Shown here piece after piece: positions 45,942 through 57,728 of a stretch of DNA of 64,000 bases. The translations under genes were made by a program, and so were the position numbers. Every line of letters begins with the position of its first letter. The stretch's first letter is position 1. Source of the stretch: Entoloma clypeatum (taxonomy: Eukaryota; Basidiomycota; Agaricomycetes; Agaricales; Entolomataceae); assembly GCA_963565915.1 (NCBI GenBank), contig OY751491.1:2542001-2606000 (forward strand). Direction: 5' to 3'. A model generated the notes under the pieces. It was not told the origin of the DNA, ran no database searches, and saw nothing but the letters and a program-made list of their open reading frames with translations.

Positions 45942-47846
45942 ATGTTGTCCGTTGTCGCATTCTCGCTTTTCCTCACGACCTGTCTTACCGTTTCCGCCGA
46001 TTTGAGAAGTGATTTAAATTCTCAGGGTATCACCGCAACGCTTCCTGGGGATTTCGGTTATGCATCCGCTAGCAAAGCCTGTGAGTTCATTGTTCTTAAC
46101 AGGATCAACATAAATCGACAGTATAAAATAGACAACTTGCGATTCACAATCGCACCCGCGGCTGTTACTTATCCAAAAAACCCCCAGGAGGTTTCCGGTG
46201 TCATTAAGATCGGCACCGCGCACAACCTGCCTGTAGTTGCTCGAAGTGGTGGCGTAAGTCATACATGTCCAAACTCCGATTTTCTTCCTGAATCGCGATC
46301 AACAGCACAGCTACATTGCTAACGGTCTCGGTGGGAAGAGCGGTGCTCTCGTCGTTGACCTGCAGAACTTGAAGAACGTGACTGTGGATGCCTCTCAGAG
46401 TACGGCGACCATAGAGCCGGGAAGCCGACTTGGGGATGTTGCAACAGCACTGGGAAATTCCGGAAGGGCATTACCACATGGAACATGTCCGTATGTTGGG
46501 TTTGGTGGCCACATAGGTACTTTATACACATTGCGTCTGATCAGACACTGAGGCTGTGTTTAGCATTCGGTGGATTTGGTTTCACCTCGCGCATGTGGGG
46601 CCTCACTCTTGACACCATAACTGCTATCAATCTGGTCCTCCCCAACGGCACAATTACGAGAGCGACTGAACAAATCTATCCCGACCTGTTCTGGGTAATG
46701 TCGTGACGTTGCCCGATATCCATTTCTTTTTCTAACGAGGATCCTTCAAGGGTTTACGCGGTTCTGCAGCGTCGTTCGGAATAACCACTTCAATCGAAGT
46801 CAACACTTTTCCGGCTCCGCCTTCCGCCACAGTTTTTGAGTATACTTGGAATCTGAACACCGCTGATGCTGCAAAGGGTATTGCTGCATTCCAATTATTC
46901 GTGCAAAACAATCTTCCACCGCAGTTTGGCGCAGAGATCACTCTCGGTCGAGGTTCCCAGTCAGGCACAGTGTCCTTTGAGCTAGTGGGTGGATGGTATG
47001 GAGCCGAGGGCGACCTGGATGGCGTCTTATCACCATTGCTGGCGCAATTACCGCAGAACCCACAAGTTAACCTCCAGCCAGGGACTTACCTTGATAGTGT
47101 GGCATACCTAGGAGGCGGGTCGTTGGACACATCAAAGCCAGACATTACCGACACGTTCTATGCTAAGTCATTGATGACCCCACAGAGTTCACCAATGTCG
47201 CCCACGGCTATCAATGCCTTCGTAGGGTATCTTGCAAACGAGGGTTATTCTTCAAGCTTGGTTCGTTCAGACTGATGATCACCAGGTGCAGACCCATAGC
47301 TGATAATGCTCTTTTCCCTTAGAATTGGTTTGTTCAAGTAGAGCTATACGGTGGCGCAAATTCGGCCATCAATAGCATTGCTGCAGATGCGACGGCTTTT
47401 CCACACAGGAGTTCCATGTTTACCATCCAATTTTATGCCTCATCCTCTAACTACGCTCCACCTTTTCCGAAAAATGGCTTTTCGTTCGTGAATGGTGAGT
47501 ACAAAGCCCTGTGTGACCTATCACTGCAAACGCATGAACCGAAATTAGGAATGGTAAATAGCATTGTTGCCAATAGTCCCCAAAACTGGTCCTACGGGTA
47601 AGTCCTTTTACCCAGCCTGCCTGGGAGGGCTAGCGTCTAAACCAAAGTTTGCAGAGCATATACCAATTACGTCGACGACAAACTGACAGACTGTATGTGT
47701 ATTGCTCTGCGCTTCTTTCATTCGCCTTATGTCTTATTCTAGGGCAAGTTCGCTATTACGGCGCTAACTATGCACGTCTTCAGTCTTTGAAAGACCAGTA
47801 TGATCCCAAAGACAGATTTGTCTTCCCCACGTCTATTGAGGAATAA
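45942..47846 (+). CDS. secreted FAD-linked oxidase (BBE type), copy 3
   Basis: Third tandem paralogue, clearly older than the copy 1/copy 2 pair. The signal peptide is MLSVVAFSLFLTTCLTVSA, then DLRSDLNSQGITATLPGDFGYASASKA. The acceptor aaaatag near 46129 gives SKAYNLRFTIAPAAVTYP. The flavin links RSGG-HSYIANGLGGKSG and GTCPYVGFGGHIAFGGFGFTSRM are intact. AINLVLPNGTITRATEQIYPDLFW and AKSLMTPQSSPMSPTAINAF follow the family. The last exon reads RYYGANYARLQSLKDQYDPKDRFVFPTSIEE, stop at 47846. Its own promoter differs from that of copies 1 and 2, so it may be expressed differently. Substrate unknown. Confidence 0.92.
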
Positions 47847-48321
47847 GCAATTCTATTACACCATACCCGCGCAATTTTTGATATTGGGACATTACACATA
47901 CACATCTCTCCTGAACGGACAAGATAATTTCATGTTGAACATCATGCAAATTTTTGGATTTCCACATCTGTAGTACTATTAACTATGATTCCGGACGCTT
48001 TACTTTACCAACACTCTCTCGACTTTCGCACTGTTTTGCTCATCATGGATACTTTATTATACCAGTCGGAAATGAGTTCAACAGCTTTTATTTGGATGAC
48101 TCGGAAAGAATGCGACGATTGGCGGAGTTTACCAACATGGAGAGTTCGGTGTAGTAACAAAAGTCGCCCTCGCGCCTCTATACCCAGACAGCCTGCAGGA
48201 TAACCTTCATGGCATAAAAATATATCAGAAATTCGGTTCAATTATAGTGGGCGGTTGTCGTCTAAAAGGGGCTAACCAACATGGAAGGGTATCATCGTAT
48301 ACGCCCGCTGCGTTTTACGTC
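47847..48321. other. intergenic region after the FAD oxidase cluster
   Basis: About 475 bp between two converging genes. Short frames (47954-48203) have no family features. Probably 3' UTRs. Confidence 0.45.
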
Positions 48322-48964
48322 CTAGCTCCGAACTGTGCGCGCCAAGATATCCTTCATAACCCGAACATCCCGCCTCACTTTCTCTTGCCGCGACGACTGC
48401 CGTCTGCGGCTCAAATGACCCCAGTCCTCTCCAAGTCCCACCTCAGAGCCGAAGCGGGGTTTTGGAGATGACGCCGGCGGTTTCGGCAGCGGGCTCTTGT
48501 CGACTTTTGTCCACGCCCAGACATTGACGGGGGAGGGAACGGCGGCGGAGACTGATTTCTTCCCTTTGACGATTGGCTGGGACGGGATACGTTTTACCGG
48601 TTTCATTCTAATTTCCTGGTTTCCTGCAAGAACGGGGAGAACCGATTCTTTCAAGAACCTGGAGGAAATTTCATCGTTGGGAAAAGATTGGGTGAGGCGG
48701 GTCAAACACGCACTTCATTGACTTGATTGGGTGTTCGGGATGAGGAGGTTTCTGATTGGTAGGCGGTCGTGGTGGGGGGAGGTGGTGCTGAAAGTCTGGC
48801 GGGGGAGGTTCTTTTAATGCAAGCTTGTACAGTTCATGGGATGTAAGGCCCTCGGGGTAGACATCGGCAGCGATGATTTTTCTGACGATTTGCACGCCGG
48901 CGTGCACGGCGAGCTTGGTGCGGGCCAATGAGTTTTGGGCATGCTTTAGCTTTAGCTGGTTCAT
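48322..48964 (-). CDS. hypothetical basic protein
   Basis: Two exons. The ATG at 48964 gives MNQLKLKHAQNSLARTKLAV, then HAGVQIVRKIIAADVYPEGLTSHELYKLALKEPPPPDFQ. An intron (gtgcgt...ctccag, about 48660-48713) joins HPIKSMK to FLKESVLPVLAGNQEIRMKPVKRI. The rest is basic and Pro/Ser-rich (VNVWAWTKVDKSPLPKPP, HLSRRRQSSRQEKVRRDVRVMKD). The N-terminal helix plus basic composition would suit a mitochondrial or RNA-binding protein, but I cannot name a family. The splice join restores a sensible frame and the gene pairs divergently with DCP1, 54 bp away, which supports it. Confidence 0.7.
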
Positions 48965-49018
48965 AGAGAGAGAGATGAGTCAGCAAAGTCCATCACCCTC
49001 TCTCCCTCATCCCCCGTC
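48965..49018. promoter_or_regulatory. divergent promoter region before DCP1
   Basis: 54 bp separate the two start codons. A GAGAGAGAGATGAG / CTCTCTCCCTC purine/pyrimidine tract fills most of it (48963-49008); such tracts can replace TATA in fungal promoters. Confidence 0.45.
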
Positions 49019-51705
49019 ATGGGTCCTCCCCGCCGCAATCCTTCGCAGACCTACTCCCCATCTAGCGACTCTTCAGCGCCCCCACAATCTCCCGTCGCGC
49101 AACGTCAACAACACTCCAATCAGCAGACACCTGGCATGTCTCCCGCGGCCAGATATCAACATAATCTAAAAGTTTTACGGAGACGGGATCCATCCATCCT
49201 GTCGATATTCGATCAGTTCAGCCATGTTTGTCTGTATAATCACAATGGCAAGAAATGGGAGAAACACGGATACGAGGGCAGCATGTTCTTGTACGAGCGG
49301 TGAGCCTCTCATTCCTCGCTCCCTTTGAACCGTCCTTCGGTTCTCACCTCCCCCAGGATTGTTCTAACGGCGTTTCTGTAGAGACTCGTATCCCCCCTAT
49401 GGATTCTATATCCTTAATCGCATGGGGATGGATGACCACATACAGCGGCTTTATCCCGAAGACAATATCGGTGCTCACGGCAGCTATCTCATAATTCGAT
49501 CATACCCAGAGTTCACTGCTCGGAGGTTGGCTTCTGCCCGTGCATCTGCAACCACGGACATGCTACAAAACAAGTTTTCCGATGTTTACGCACTTGGCAA
49601 TGTCGAGAAGTTGACTGGAGCAGAGAAGGGCGATTCAGAAACTATCGGGCTTTGGATGTTCACAACTGATTCAAGGGAACCACTTTATGACGTTTTCCGT
49701 CGGTCAGTCATATCGTGTTTTTGCCACTCTCCTGTTCATCCTTTATTAGCCTACATTCTTACATCAAGAAAAATGTTTCGTATCCCGAGGAATTTCGATA
49801 TGGTCCTGACAGACCCCGGCCTTCAAACCCTTCTTTCCGTGCCACAATAGCTTCCCCATCGCATTGTAACTCATCAATTCTTGCCATAGTTTCCGTTGTC
49901 ACTGACCCCTTTGATGACAGCCGACAATGATGCTGCGAACACTTCAGCCCGTACATTATCTCCTTCTAAACAAGATACCTGCCACTCGTCACGGTCGAAT
50001 GGCCAGACGGGGAGCATCTCCGAACTGGACAAGCTCTTTTCCACAATCGAACCTACCCCAATTCTTTCCGCCGCTGTTGCATCCGAAGTATCGACCTCCA
50101 CACCAAAAATGACGGTCGAAAGCCTTTTTGCTACATTTGGTGACCAGGACCCTACGCAATCTCCTGACGCCCATTCATCATCCATCTTGTCTCGTCCTTC
50201 AACATCTTCAACGGGAATAAGCTTGCTCGATGACATATTCGCCTCTGCTGCGTCGTCAAAGTCGCGAACAAACACTACTCAACCTGGCCCTGAACCTATC
50301 ACAATCTACTCTCCTACTCCATCGACGAATGGTCTTCCGCAAATTCTCTCACAAGGCGTCATATCTACCCTAATGGGATTGCCTCCTACACGTACACCTT
50401 CCGCAGCATCGACGGCCTACAGCTGCAGTGCTCAGTCGCATCCAAGCTCCAGAGAAGGTGATAACGAGGACGAGACTGAGAGTCGCACTTCGGATGGTGG
50501 ATTTTCCGAATCCAGTACTGTTCTTGACCCCGAAGCGGAGTTTGACGAGGAGCTGCAATCGGCCGGTGCGAGTGCTGGGAGACCGCTCTTTGCTGCGAAC
50601 AATCTGAAGCATATTTCTGCAAATGGGTATCTTGCTGCGGGTAATGGGAGAGGTGCCAACGAGCCTGGAAGGATTCAGGGCGACATGACACCTCGACCAC
50701 CCCATACGAATGGTTTTGTTTCCCCTCTGACCGTCACAAGGCAGTCCAGCGTCACATCGCTTCCTCCGTCCTTGATGTCAGCAAACTCCACATCAACGGT
50801 AACTGCTGGCCCGACCAGATCAAAGTCGGAGCCACAATCAAAAATCAAGAGTCGCCCTCTTGTACCGTTTGAATCTGACTCTGCGCTTTGGCCATACCCT
50901 CCAGGAGGAACCAATCATGCCAGCAAAGCGGGTACTGACACAGAAAGCAGTGGTGGTGGCAATAGTGACGAGGTTTTGGAGCTCGACTTTGAAGATACGA
51001 GCGTGTTGAGCGATCCTGATGTGTTTAAAAAGGGTGGGAGAACAATCCGTCAAACCCCTAACGGAGGTGTTGCTGTCGTGAATGGCAGAGAGAAAGGAAA
51101 GACAAAGGAAGGGAAGAAGGAAAGGGCGATGAAGGTCAGGCAGCAAATCGAGAATAGCTGGGATGTGCCAGAACATATGGTTCGTGGTGGAACACAGTCA
51201 TCTGCAACTATCCCTCCTGGTGTCCCGGCTGTCGTTGCCAATTTGTATCGCCTGAATGGTCGCACTCCTGGACATGTAACCAGAAGCGTTGGAGGGGAAT
51301 CGACGGAGGAAGAGGATCACACAGTGATGCCTCGGAATGCGTCGCGTTCATCTTGTGCATCGCCTCGACCAACCAAAGTCGTGAGACGGGCAACAGTTGT
51401 TCAGGCGAAAGCCACTGTGAATGGCAACATCAATGGTGCCGGCGGAAACGAGAGACGACAGGATGGGGTCGTTGACGCGAATGCTGTGAGAGACAGTCTA
51501 CTGTCAGCTGTGGCGGGGCATGGTGGTGGAGGACCCGGATTGGAGAGGAATGATTTTGTGCGAGAGGTTCTGACGTTGATCCATGTGGGTTTCCTTTTTT
51601 TTTTTCCTGCTTCTTCTGAGTCCTGAGGAAATCGGATGATCTTACAGACGAACAAGGCGTTTGTGGATTCTCTCTGGGAAGAGTATACAAGCCGCGTGGC
51701 ATAAC
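49019..51705 (+). CDS. DCP1: mRNA-decapping enzyme subunit DCP1
   Basis: Activator of the DCP2 decapping enzyme in cytoplasmic mRNA decay. After a Pro/Gln-rich leader (MGPPRRNPSQTYSPSSDSSA) the EVH1-like domain reads ARYQHNLKVLRRRDPSILSIFDQFSHVCLYNHNGKKWEKHGYEGSMFLYERDSYPPYGFYILNRMGMDD, then GLWMFTTDSREPLYDVF. The intron 49300-49381 restores YERDSYPP. A long Ser/Thr/Pro-rich linker (about 49920-51500) contains a short helix-like motif, LDKLFSTIEP, a type of decapping-factor-binding motif. The C-terminal trimerisation helix RNDFVREVLTLIHTNKAFVDSLWEEYTSRVA spans the last intron (51583-51649 area), with stop at 51703-51705. Complete; about 780 residues, mostly disordered linker. Confidence 0.92.
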
Positions 51706-52057
51706 ATAACGGATATTTGCGTCTGCTGCAGGATGTTAAATGTAACATGACATCTGCGACTTTTCTTTCTTATTTCATGCTTGTGTCGATATTCCCTCTC
51801 GGTTCAGGTCTTGTATCGCACTACGATCAGTTTTGGCCCTCCTCCTACTTATCAATCTCGTCTCATCTAACATTGTCGTCTGTCACTCGTTATGTCGTCT
51901 TTACTTGTAACGCTAAAGTTTACACTACCAGTTTGTAGTTACCGCATCTATGTAGGGTTGGTTTCTCTTATTACTGCCACAGAGATACAGATACGAGCTT
52001 GTCATATGTATACATAGGTATGATTATCGATAGGAAAGCATTGTACTAGATGTAATA
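51706..52057. other. convergent intergenic region
   Basis: About 350 AT-rich bases between DCP1 and ORC2 stops. No gene seen; probable 3' UTRs. Confidence 0.5.
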
Positions 52058-53398
52058 TCATGAGGAAGCCTGCAACGTCTTCAATACGCTCGAAAGCCTT
52101 TCCTTCCTCAAAGGTACCCATAACACCTCCCCTGCGCCACACACACCTTGAGCGGACACCACGAGATTATGGTCCCTGAACTCTCCAAGAAGAGATCGCA
52201 AGGCCGTATCATTCGTAGCAATAAAATTGTCTCGCGCGGTGGTAAACAGTAAATCATATCCTATCGCAAATTGCTGTAAATCTCGCTCGTTGACACCCGC
52301 ACCACCCGCATTCGCATCGGCGACAGCGGCGGCCTCGTCGAAAGTTTCGAGCTGACGCGTGGACATGAGTATGAACAGCTTCTGCGCTTTCTGCGTGACG
52401 GAAGCAAGGATGTGAAGAGCAGCGGTTTCGGTCATGGCGGAGGCAACTTGGGAGGCGAGATCGGATTTCTTGGGCGGGGCACCACCACCATGGGCACCCG
52501 AAAGGGAGGAGCGGTCGACATGAGCGAGTTCAGCGTCGTATAGTTCGAGGGTTGTCAGGTCATGCCAGAGGAAGGAAAAGCCACGAGGTGGCGTGGTGTG
52601 TGTGACGACGGATGGGTCGAAATCAGGTTTGCGAGTCGATAATTCTGAAGAGGAAAACAGGAGCGGGGCATTGATGTGGTCGATTGAGGCGACGATGTGG
52701 ATCGAAGGGTTGAGAGCGAGGAGGGATAGGCATGATTTAGCGCGCGGTGTGCGGAGGGAAGCAGCGTCGAGGTTGTGGATGATTAAGAAGAGGCGGCGGC
52801 GCGGTCCCGACGCGAAGAAGTCGTAGATTCGTCTTGTCTGGGCTTCAAGGGTGGTGGACGGGAGCGGCAGAGAAGCAAGGCCCGAGACATTCAGGTCGAT
52901 GGCTGCAAGGAGGTCTTTGAGGCTAAAGTCGGGATGGAATGCGTTCGCCACGACGACATGACCCGCCTTTGAGCAGCATTGGGTCGCAAACTGGTTCAGG
53001 ACGTGTCTTTTGGATCCATACCCGTACATGAGCAAATTGAAGCCTTCTATCAGCTCGCGCATGAACCGCGAAAAGAGCATTTCACGCGTTGGATGGGAGA
53101 GAATACGTGATCGGAGTGGCTTCAGCCTGAGCCCCTTCGATGCGGCTCCGATGCCTTCAGCATACTCTTCCGCGGCAAGGGGTTGCACTAGGGACGAAAA
53201 GACATTGTTTGAAGTCTGGCTGCGCGAGGATGTCTGTGTGAAGTAAGCATCGAATGCAGTTTCGACGATGATGTGTCCAGCATCCTCGTTGTCTCCGATT
53301 TGGCATTTTCGTTTTCTTGGTGAAGTCACCAGAACGTCGTCGCATTGCTCAGATCCTTCTTCGGAGACGTCGCTCGAGTCTCTCTGATGATTGTGCAT
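52058..53398 (-). CDS. ORC2: origin recognition complex subunit 2
   Basis: Subunit of ORC, which binds replication origins and loads MCM. The long single exon starts with ATG at 53398 (MHNHQRDSSDVSEEGSEQCD); a disordered acidic/basic leader contains SPRKRKCQ. The ORC2 domain is recognised by AFDAYFTQTSSRSQTSNNVFSSLVQPLAAEEY, the linker-helix region, then ELIEGFNLLMYGYGSKRHVLNQFA, the degenerate Walker-like motif (GYGSKR) typical of ORC2, and HVVVANAFHPDFSLKDLLAAIDL. RRLFLIIHNLDAASLR corresponds to Walker B, and FSFLWHDLTTLELYDAEL follows. It ends in a winged-helix part (DRDNFIATND-like ARDNFIATNDTALRSLLGEFRDHNLV). Stop at 52058. The His/Asn replacing acidic residues in LIIHNLD is normal for this inactive ATPase. 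Confidence 0.93.
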   Translation of the reverse strand: MHNHQRDSSDVSEEGSEQCDDVLVTSPRKRKCQIGDNEDAGHIIVETAFDAYFTQTSSRSQTSNNVFSSLVQPLAAEEYAEGIGAASKGLRLKPLRSRILSHPTREMLFSRFMRELIEGFNLLMYGYGSKRHVLNQFATQCCSKAGHVVVANAFHPDFSLKDLLAAIDLNVSGLASLPLPSTTLEAQTRRIYDFFASGPRRRLFLIIHNLDAASLRTPRAKSCLSLLALNPSIHIVASIDHINAPLLFSSSELSTRKPDFDPSVVTHTTPPRGFSFLWHDLTTLELYDAELAHVDRSSLSGAHGGGAPPKKSDLASQVASAMTETAALHILASVTQKAQKLFILMSTRQLETFDEAAAVADANAGGAGVNERDLQQFAIGYDLLFTTARDNFIATNDTALRSLLGEFRDHNLVVSAQGVCGAGEVLWVPLRKERLSSVLKTLQASS

Positions 53399-53465
53399 AA
53401 TGTTGTACCAACCTAAATAAGGCACAACTAAAATCGATTAACTAATGTAGCGGTAGAGTCGAATT

Positions 53466-54137
53466 TCAAGTTTGCAGCCTGCTTCGGAGCCTCATCAACG
53501 CTTTGCCCAGCTCATTACGGCCTTTTCTGTCTCGGCCTATACCCCAAAACGCATCACTTGGGGAGTCCTGTAGAGTGTAAGAATATCCTTCAAAAAAATA
53601 AGACTGAGTCCATACCTCGATCAGTTCAGCATCACCAGTCGACAATAGTTCAGCCCACAGGTACGGATGTTGAGTGAATTTATGCCAAAGTGCCTCTTCC
53701 ATCTAAAAACCGTCAAAGTCTCAATATATAGAAGGGCCTGAGCATTCGACGATATACCATTGAGATATTGACTTGAAGCCAATCCGGTCGACCGTACTGC
53801 TGGAATTTGTGTGCTTCGTTGAACGCCACCCTGGGGTTCTCCGAGAATGTCCGAATATGCTCTGCGATATTGGGGCTTGTCTTGGCGAACTGGCGGTATA
53901 ATTTAAAGAGCATTATGGACGGCGGGGGCACCAATGTACCTTGAGAGACTGGTACAGATGTTCGCTGGTGGGATACACCTTGCCTTTGTACGTAATTGGG
54001 TGAGCCGAAAAGTTCGTGAACCCAAAGTAAGGATCGTGTTTATCGTAGAACAGAACCCGATGTTTCTGCCGACTGAACACGCGAAGACAATCGAGCATCC
54101 TGAAACCTTTAGGCTGCGCTGTTGGTGGCGGCACCAT
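53466..54137 (-). CDS. NADAR-domain protein (YbiA family)
   Basis: Four exons encode a NADAR-fold N-glycosidase-like protein. In bacteria YbiA cleaves intermediates of riboflavin synthesis; other members act on ADP-ribose chemistry. ATG 54137 gives MVPPPTAQPKGFRMLDCLRV; the domain starts at VLFYDKHDPYFGFTNFSAHPITYKGKVYPTSEHLYQSLKF, where the SEH Glu and the FTNF loop are signature residues. Introns: donors gtacattg after SLK, gtatatcg after ISM, and gtatggac after LIE. The last exon DSPSDAFWGIGRDRKGRNELGKALMRLRSRLQ is the conserved C-terminus (FWG.G..G.N.LG..LM..R). Length fits the family. It lies 68 bp upstream of ORC2 in the same orientation; no functional link is implied. Confidence 0.87.
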
Positions 54138-55350
54138 GTACTGAGATGCGCTGTTCCGGGAAAGAATCCTGGTCAATTCTCGGGATCCGAGCCTGGTCGA
54201 TATTTCACCTACTATAAGTATTTATGCCCCACAGCACAGTATGCTCCGTAGGCGCCGCTCACGAATTCTTCACAACCTTTTGATGCACACCTTACCATTC
54301 TGAGTGGCCATTTGCTAGCACAGGTCGCGCTGCAGTGTGTTAGGAAGCACCCCTGGGGACTGAGCTCTTGAAACTTTAGGCCACATCCCTAATTAGCATT
54401 ATCGTGAGCACCATGACGGGGACTCTACTCCTGAAAACGCGGTGGGCTTGAAATAAGAACCAACCTTGCACAAATTTGGTTGAGGTGGTACGACGGACAT
54501 GATGGGTACAAAAGCAGCCATTGCAGGGATTCGTTTGTTATGCTTGCGCGAGCAGGTCTTACCACAGAAAGGGTGCTGGACACCATTGACTGCAGCCTGT
54601 AGATACTTCCCACATTCCTAAACTGGCGCTTATCTGCGTGAAAAGGAAGCGGAAGATAACAAATACATACGAGACAACTTGGAAGTTGCAGCGGCGCGAT
54701 TGGGTGCTGAGCCTACATTCCAATGTATCATACGGTCAACGCCATCGAAATGAAATGATAAATATTTATGACTAGTTACCTTGCGCTTAAGCTTGCCAGC
54801 CGGCGCGAGAGGTATCATTGGGAGGTTGGCCTGAAAATACTGCATCTGGTATCAGCATGCGAAGGGTCGAAAGTAGGAGAGTGAGGTCATCTTACTGGTT
54901 CTTGCTCGTTTCACGAGCCAACTAAGTCAAAAAGTACGGGGAGAAAGTTATAAGAGGACGTTCCACAACCTAGGCTGGTCTCTTAAGAAGTGGACGACGA
55001 CAGCAAGAAGCCACAAACAGATCAGCTACTTTCAAGCTGCGCCCTGCCATGAGGCCGTCCTGTGGGCACTCGTTCGAAATACTGGGTTTCACTTACCGTT
55101 ATCAGTGATCGCGTGCTGTAATCGCCTTGATCACTGTGGGCTTTCTCTCAGGCGTGCCAGGTAAACAAAATGTCGTCGGCAAGCAAGGAGTTCGCCGAAG
55201 GCATTCCAAGTCGCGCAGCCTGCCGATGACCTCGCATAATGATAAAAACATCATGAATGACCATTCATTATTTCTCAATCAGTAAAGGAACTACACCATC
55301 TAGACGCAACAAGAGAACCCACGACGAGCGGCGACTTTCCGAATAAACGC
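54138..55350. other. intergenic region between NADAR gene and PRP3
   Basis: About 1.2 kb with no convincing gene. Frames at 54425-54613 and 54630-54845 lack family features and coding character. It carries the NADAR promoter on one side and PRP3 3' UTR on the other. No repeats of note were seen; a small transcript cannot be excluded. Confidence 0.45.
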
Positions 55351-57728
55351 CTAGAACAATTCTTCTTCCTCCGGTTTCCAGTTTTTAGCTTGATCCCAAT
55401 ATCCCCTCAACTTCTCTCCAAGAATCTCTTTGGCGTCCCTATCAGTTGGGGAACTGTGCCCTTTGAAAGAGCTGAACACGCGGTCCCTTAGCTGACCTTC
55501 CCAAACCAAGAAACACTGATTGTTCTCCAATGATGTTGTTCCCCCTTCCTCGGCCTCCCCTCCATTCACGGCAGCGCTCACCTGAACAGCATTGGAGGAC
55601 TCGGGTTCCCCTTCCGAATTGCCATCTTCCAGAACGACATCCTCGGCCCCACGGGGCCTGGCAGCCTCGGTCCACGCAATCCGATGCATCATCAGCCTCT
55701 TATAAGTCTTGACTGCTTTCCCAGAACCTTCCACATAGACCATATTGAATTGAGGGTTGAAGATCGTGACACCGGTCAAAGATAGCTGCTCCGCATTCCT
55801 GCGCACCTTGAACTGATGTGCCGCATCGGAAAGGGCTTTGATCCTGGAAGACAGTACAATTTTAATGGCCTGTGAAACGGACTGAGTGGAAAACATACTT
55901 GAAAACGGCCCCGAAAATTCCTTTCTTCTCTTGTTCACCTTTCTTCGATTCTTTTTTCTCCCTCCGCTGCTCGTCAGTTAATTTGCGCTCTGCATTCATC
56001 TTTTCGTGGGTATGACGCCTCATTGCGACCTCGCGCCGGACTCTAGCCTCGACACGGGTGGGATCTTGGATCGCATCGGATGTGAGGACCTTCATCAAAT
56101 TCTTGAGACCGACTATAGGAGAAGAAATCAATATCTGGGCACATCCTGGAGTTGATCAAGGAAAAGTGCATACCTTTTGGAGGATCAGGGGGCAAAAGAC
56201 CCATACGAATGCGGTCCCTCTTGTCCTGAAGCTCGGAAGCACGCCTCAGTTTCCTCATCTTCTTTTGTTCCTGTGGCACACAGTCAGTAAGACCGTTCTC
56301 GGGTGACATATCGATATCTAACTTTGGTGGTTAACATCATTGGTTTCAAAACGGCTTTGTTCTTGTCTCCGGGTGCAGGAATTGGGATAGGATGCTGAAT
56401 GTAGATTGTGATGGGAGAATTTGAGGTTCTGATATTGAGTCTGTCCATTCCAAACGACAGATCATCATAATTCTTATTCGGCAAAAGAGATACGTCCCAC
56501 CACTCTGCATCCGGAGGTGGAGCTCGCTAGAGTATTTGATCATGAAAATAAACCGAAAGCGTTCTTAACGGACGAAACCCTACCTTGATTGTCTTCTCCA
56601 CACCCATCTCACCATCCAGCCCGGCCTTCCTTGCGCTCTCTGCAATGCGCTGCTTGAGCGCCTCGAGTTGATTGTCCTGTCGCATCTGGTTCCCAAGGGC
56701 AACATATTTTCCTTTGGGGTTGAATCTGAAATTGCGGCCAGCCCGCTCTTTCGGTCCACCTTCCCCAGTGTCTCTCGCAGCCGCGGCATAAGGGTTCGAG
56801 GGCTCAGGCGTGGCAACAGGCGGCGGGGGCGGGGGCGGGGGCGTAGGAGCGTTGCGGACATTTGCCTAGAGGTAGTCAGATTGAAGAACAAAATCATAGC
56901 GCAGGCACGGACCTTGATGGATGCGAATTTCGGCTGCATAGGCTTATATCTGTCTTTCTTAGACTGGGGTTGCGCAGGGGTAGTATCCAGCAGTAGAGGA
57001 TGTGCCGCCATCTTGAGGCCTGCCCCTTGTGGTGCAGGTTCGACGGGACGGCTCTTCTTCCCATTCTGAGGCATCGACTAACGGAGAGTCAGATGCTGGT
57101 CAGGGTGTAGATGCAGAGGTACCCACCATGTATGGATTGTCCTTGACAGCCAGTTTGTTCTGAGCCTCCGCGACGCGGCGTTTGGCCTCTGAGACGCGGC
57201 GCGCAATATCGTCGATGACGGGACCGCCGGGTGCGGGAGATTCCGTAGCCGGAGTGGGACCACTGGATATGGAGGGGGAAGAAGCTATGGGTAGGGGTGC
57301 CGCAGGCTTCGTGGGGATGGGAGCTCTGACGGGTGGAGTCCATCCAAGGGTATCCTTCTTGAACACTGCTAGCTTCGCAGCAATTTCCGCACGTTTCTGC
57401 TGTATAAGATCGGCGGATGGCTGTTTTACAAAGGGTTAGTTGTCCTTCACAATGTAGATTTGACAGGGAAAACTCACGACTACTGAGGAGGTCGAGCCGT
57501 TGGCGGAATTCTGGTGTAGAAAAAAGGTTATAGAAACATGTCAGAATGTAGTTGAGAGGGGTTCATTCACCTTGAAACGAGGAAAGATTGACTTACATCA
57601 CTGTAGGATGATTGAAAGCGAATCAGCCTTGTGCTACAGGCCAAAGAATGCAAGATGCCTGACCTTTTCAGTTTCTTGCTGCTGGGCGACTCGCCGCTGC
57701 CGTCGAAAGCTCTCTTCTTGTCGCTCAT
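55351..57728 (-). CDS. PRP3: U4/U6 snRNP protein Prp3
   Basis: Splicing factor of the U4/U6-U5 tri-snRNP that contacts the U4/U6 duplex and U6 3' end. The start at 57728 reads MSDKKRAFDGSGESPSSKKL; small exons follow, then AVFKKDTLGWTPPVRAPIPT, ARRVSEAKRRVAEAQNKLAV (coiled coil), MAAHPLLLDTTPAQPQSKKDRYKPMQPKFASIKAN and NFRFNPKGKYVALGNQMRQDNQLEALKQRI. The PRP3 domain includes RAPPPDAEWWDVSLLPNKNYDD, IYIQHPIPIPAPGDKN, PMMLTTKERKKMRKLRRASEL-type sequence, LQDKRDRIRMGLLPPDPPK and VGLKNLMKVLTSDAIQDPTRVEARVRREV. The C-terminal DUF1115-like ferredoxin part has LTGVTIFNPQFNMVYVEGSGKAVKTYKRLMMHRIAW, ending KPEEEELF at 55351. About nine exons. Complete, with a long Ser/Glu insert in the last domain. 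Confidence 0.94.

Noticed and set aside
45779..46012. 77-codon frame before FAD oxidase copy 3
   Set aside because: It overlaps the signal peptide of copy 3 in another frame and has no homology to the cluster.
54425..54845. Small frames in the NADAR-PRP3 spacer
   Set aside because: No family features and no splice arrangement that extends them.
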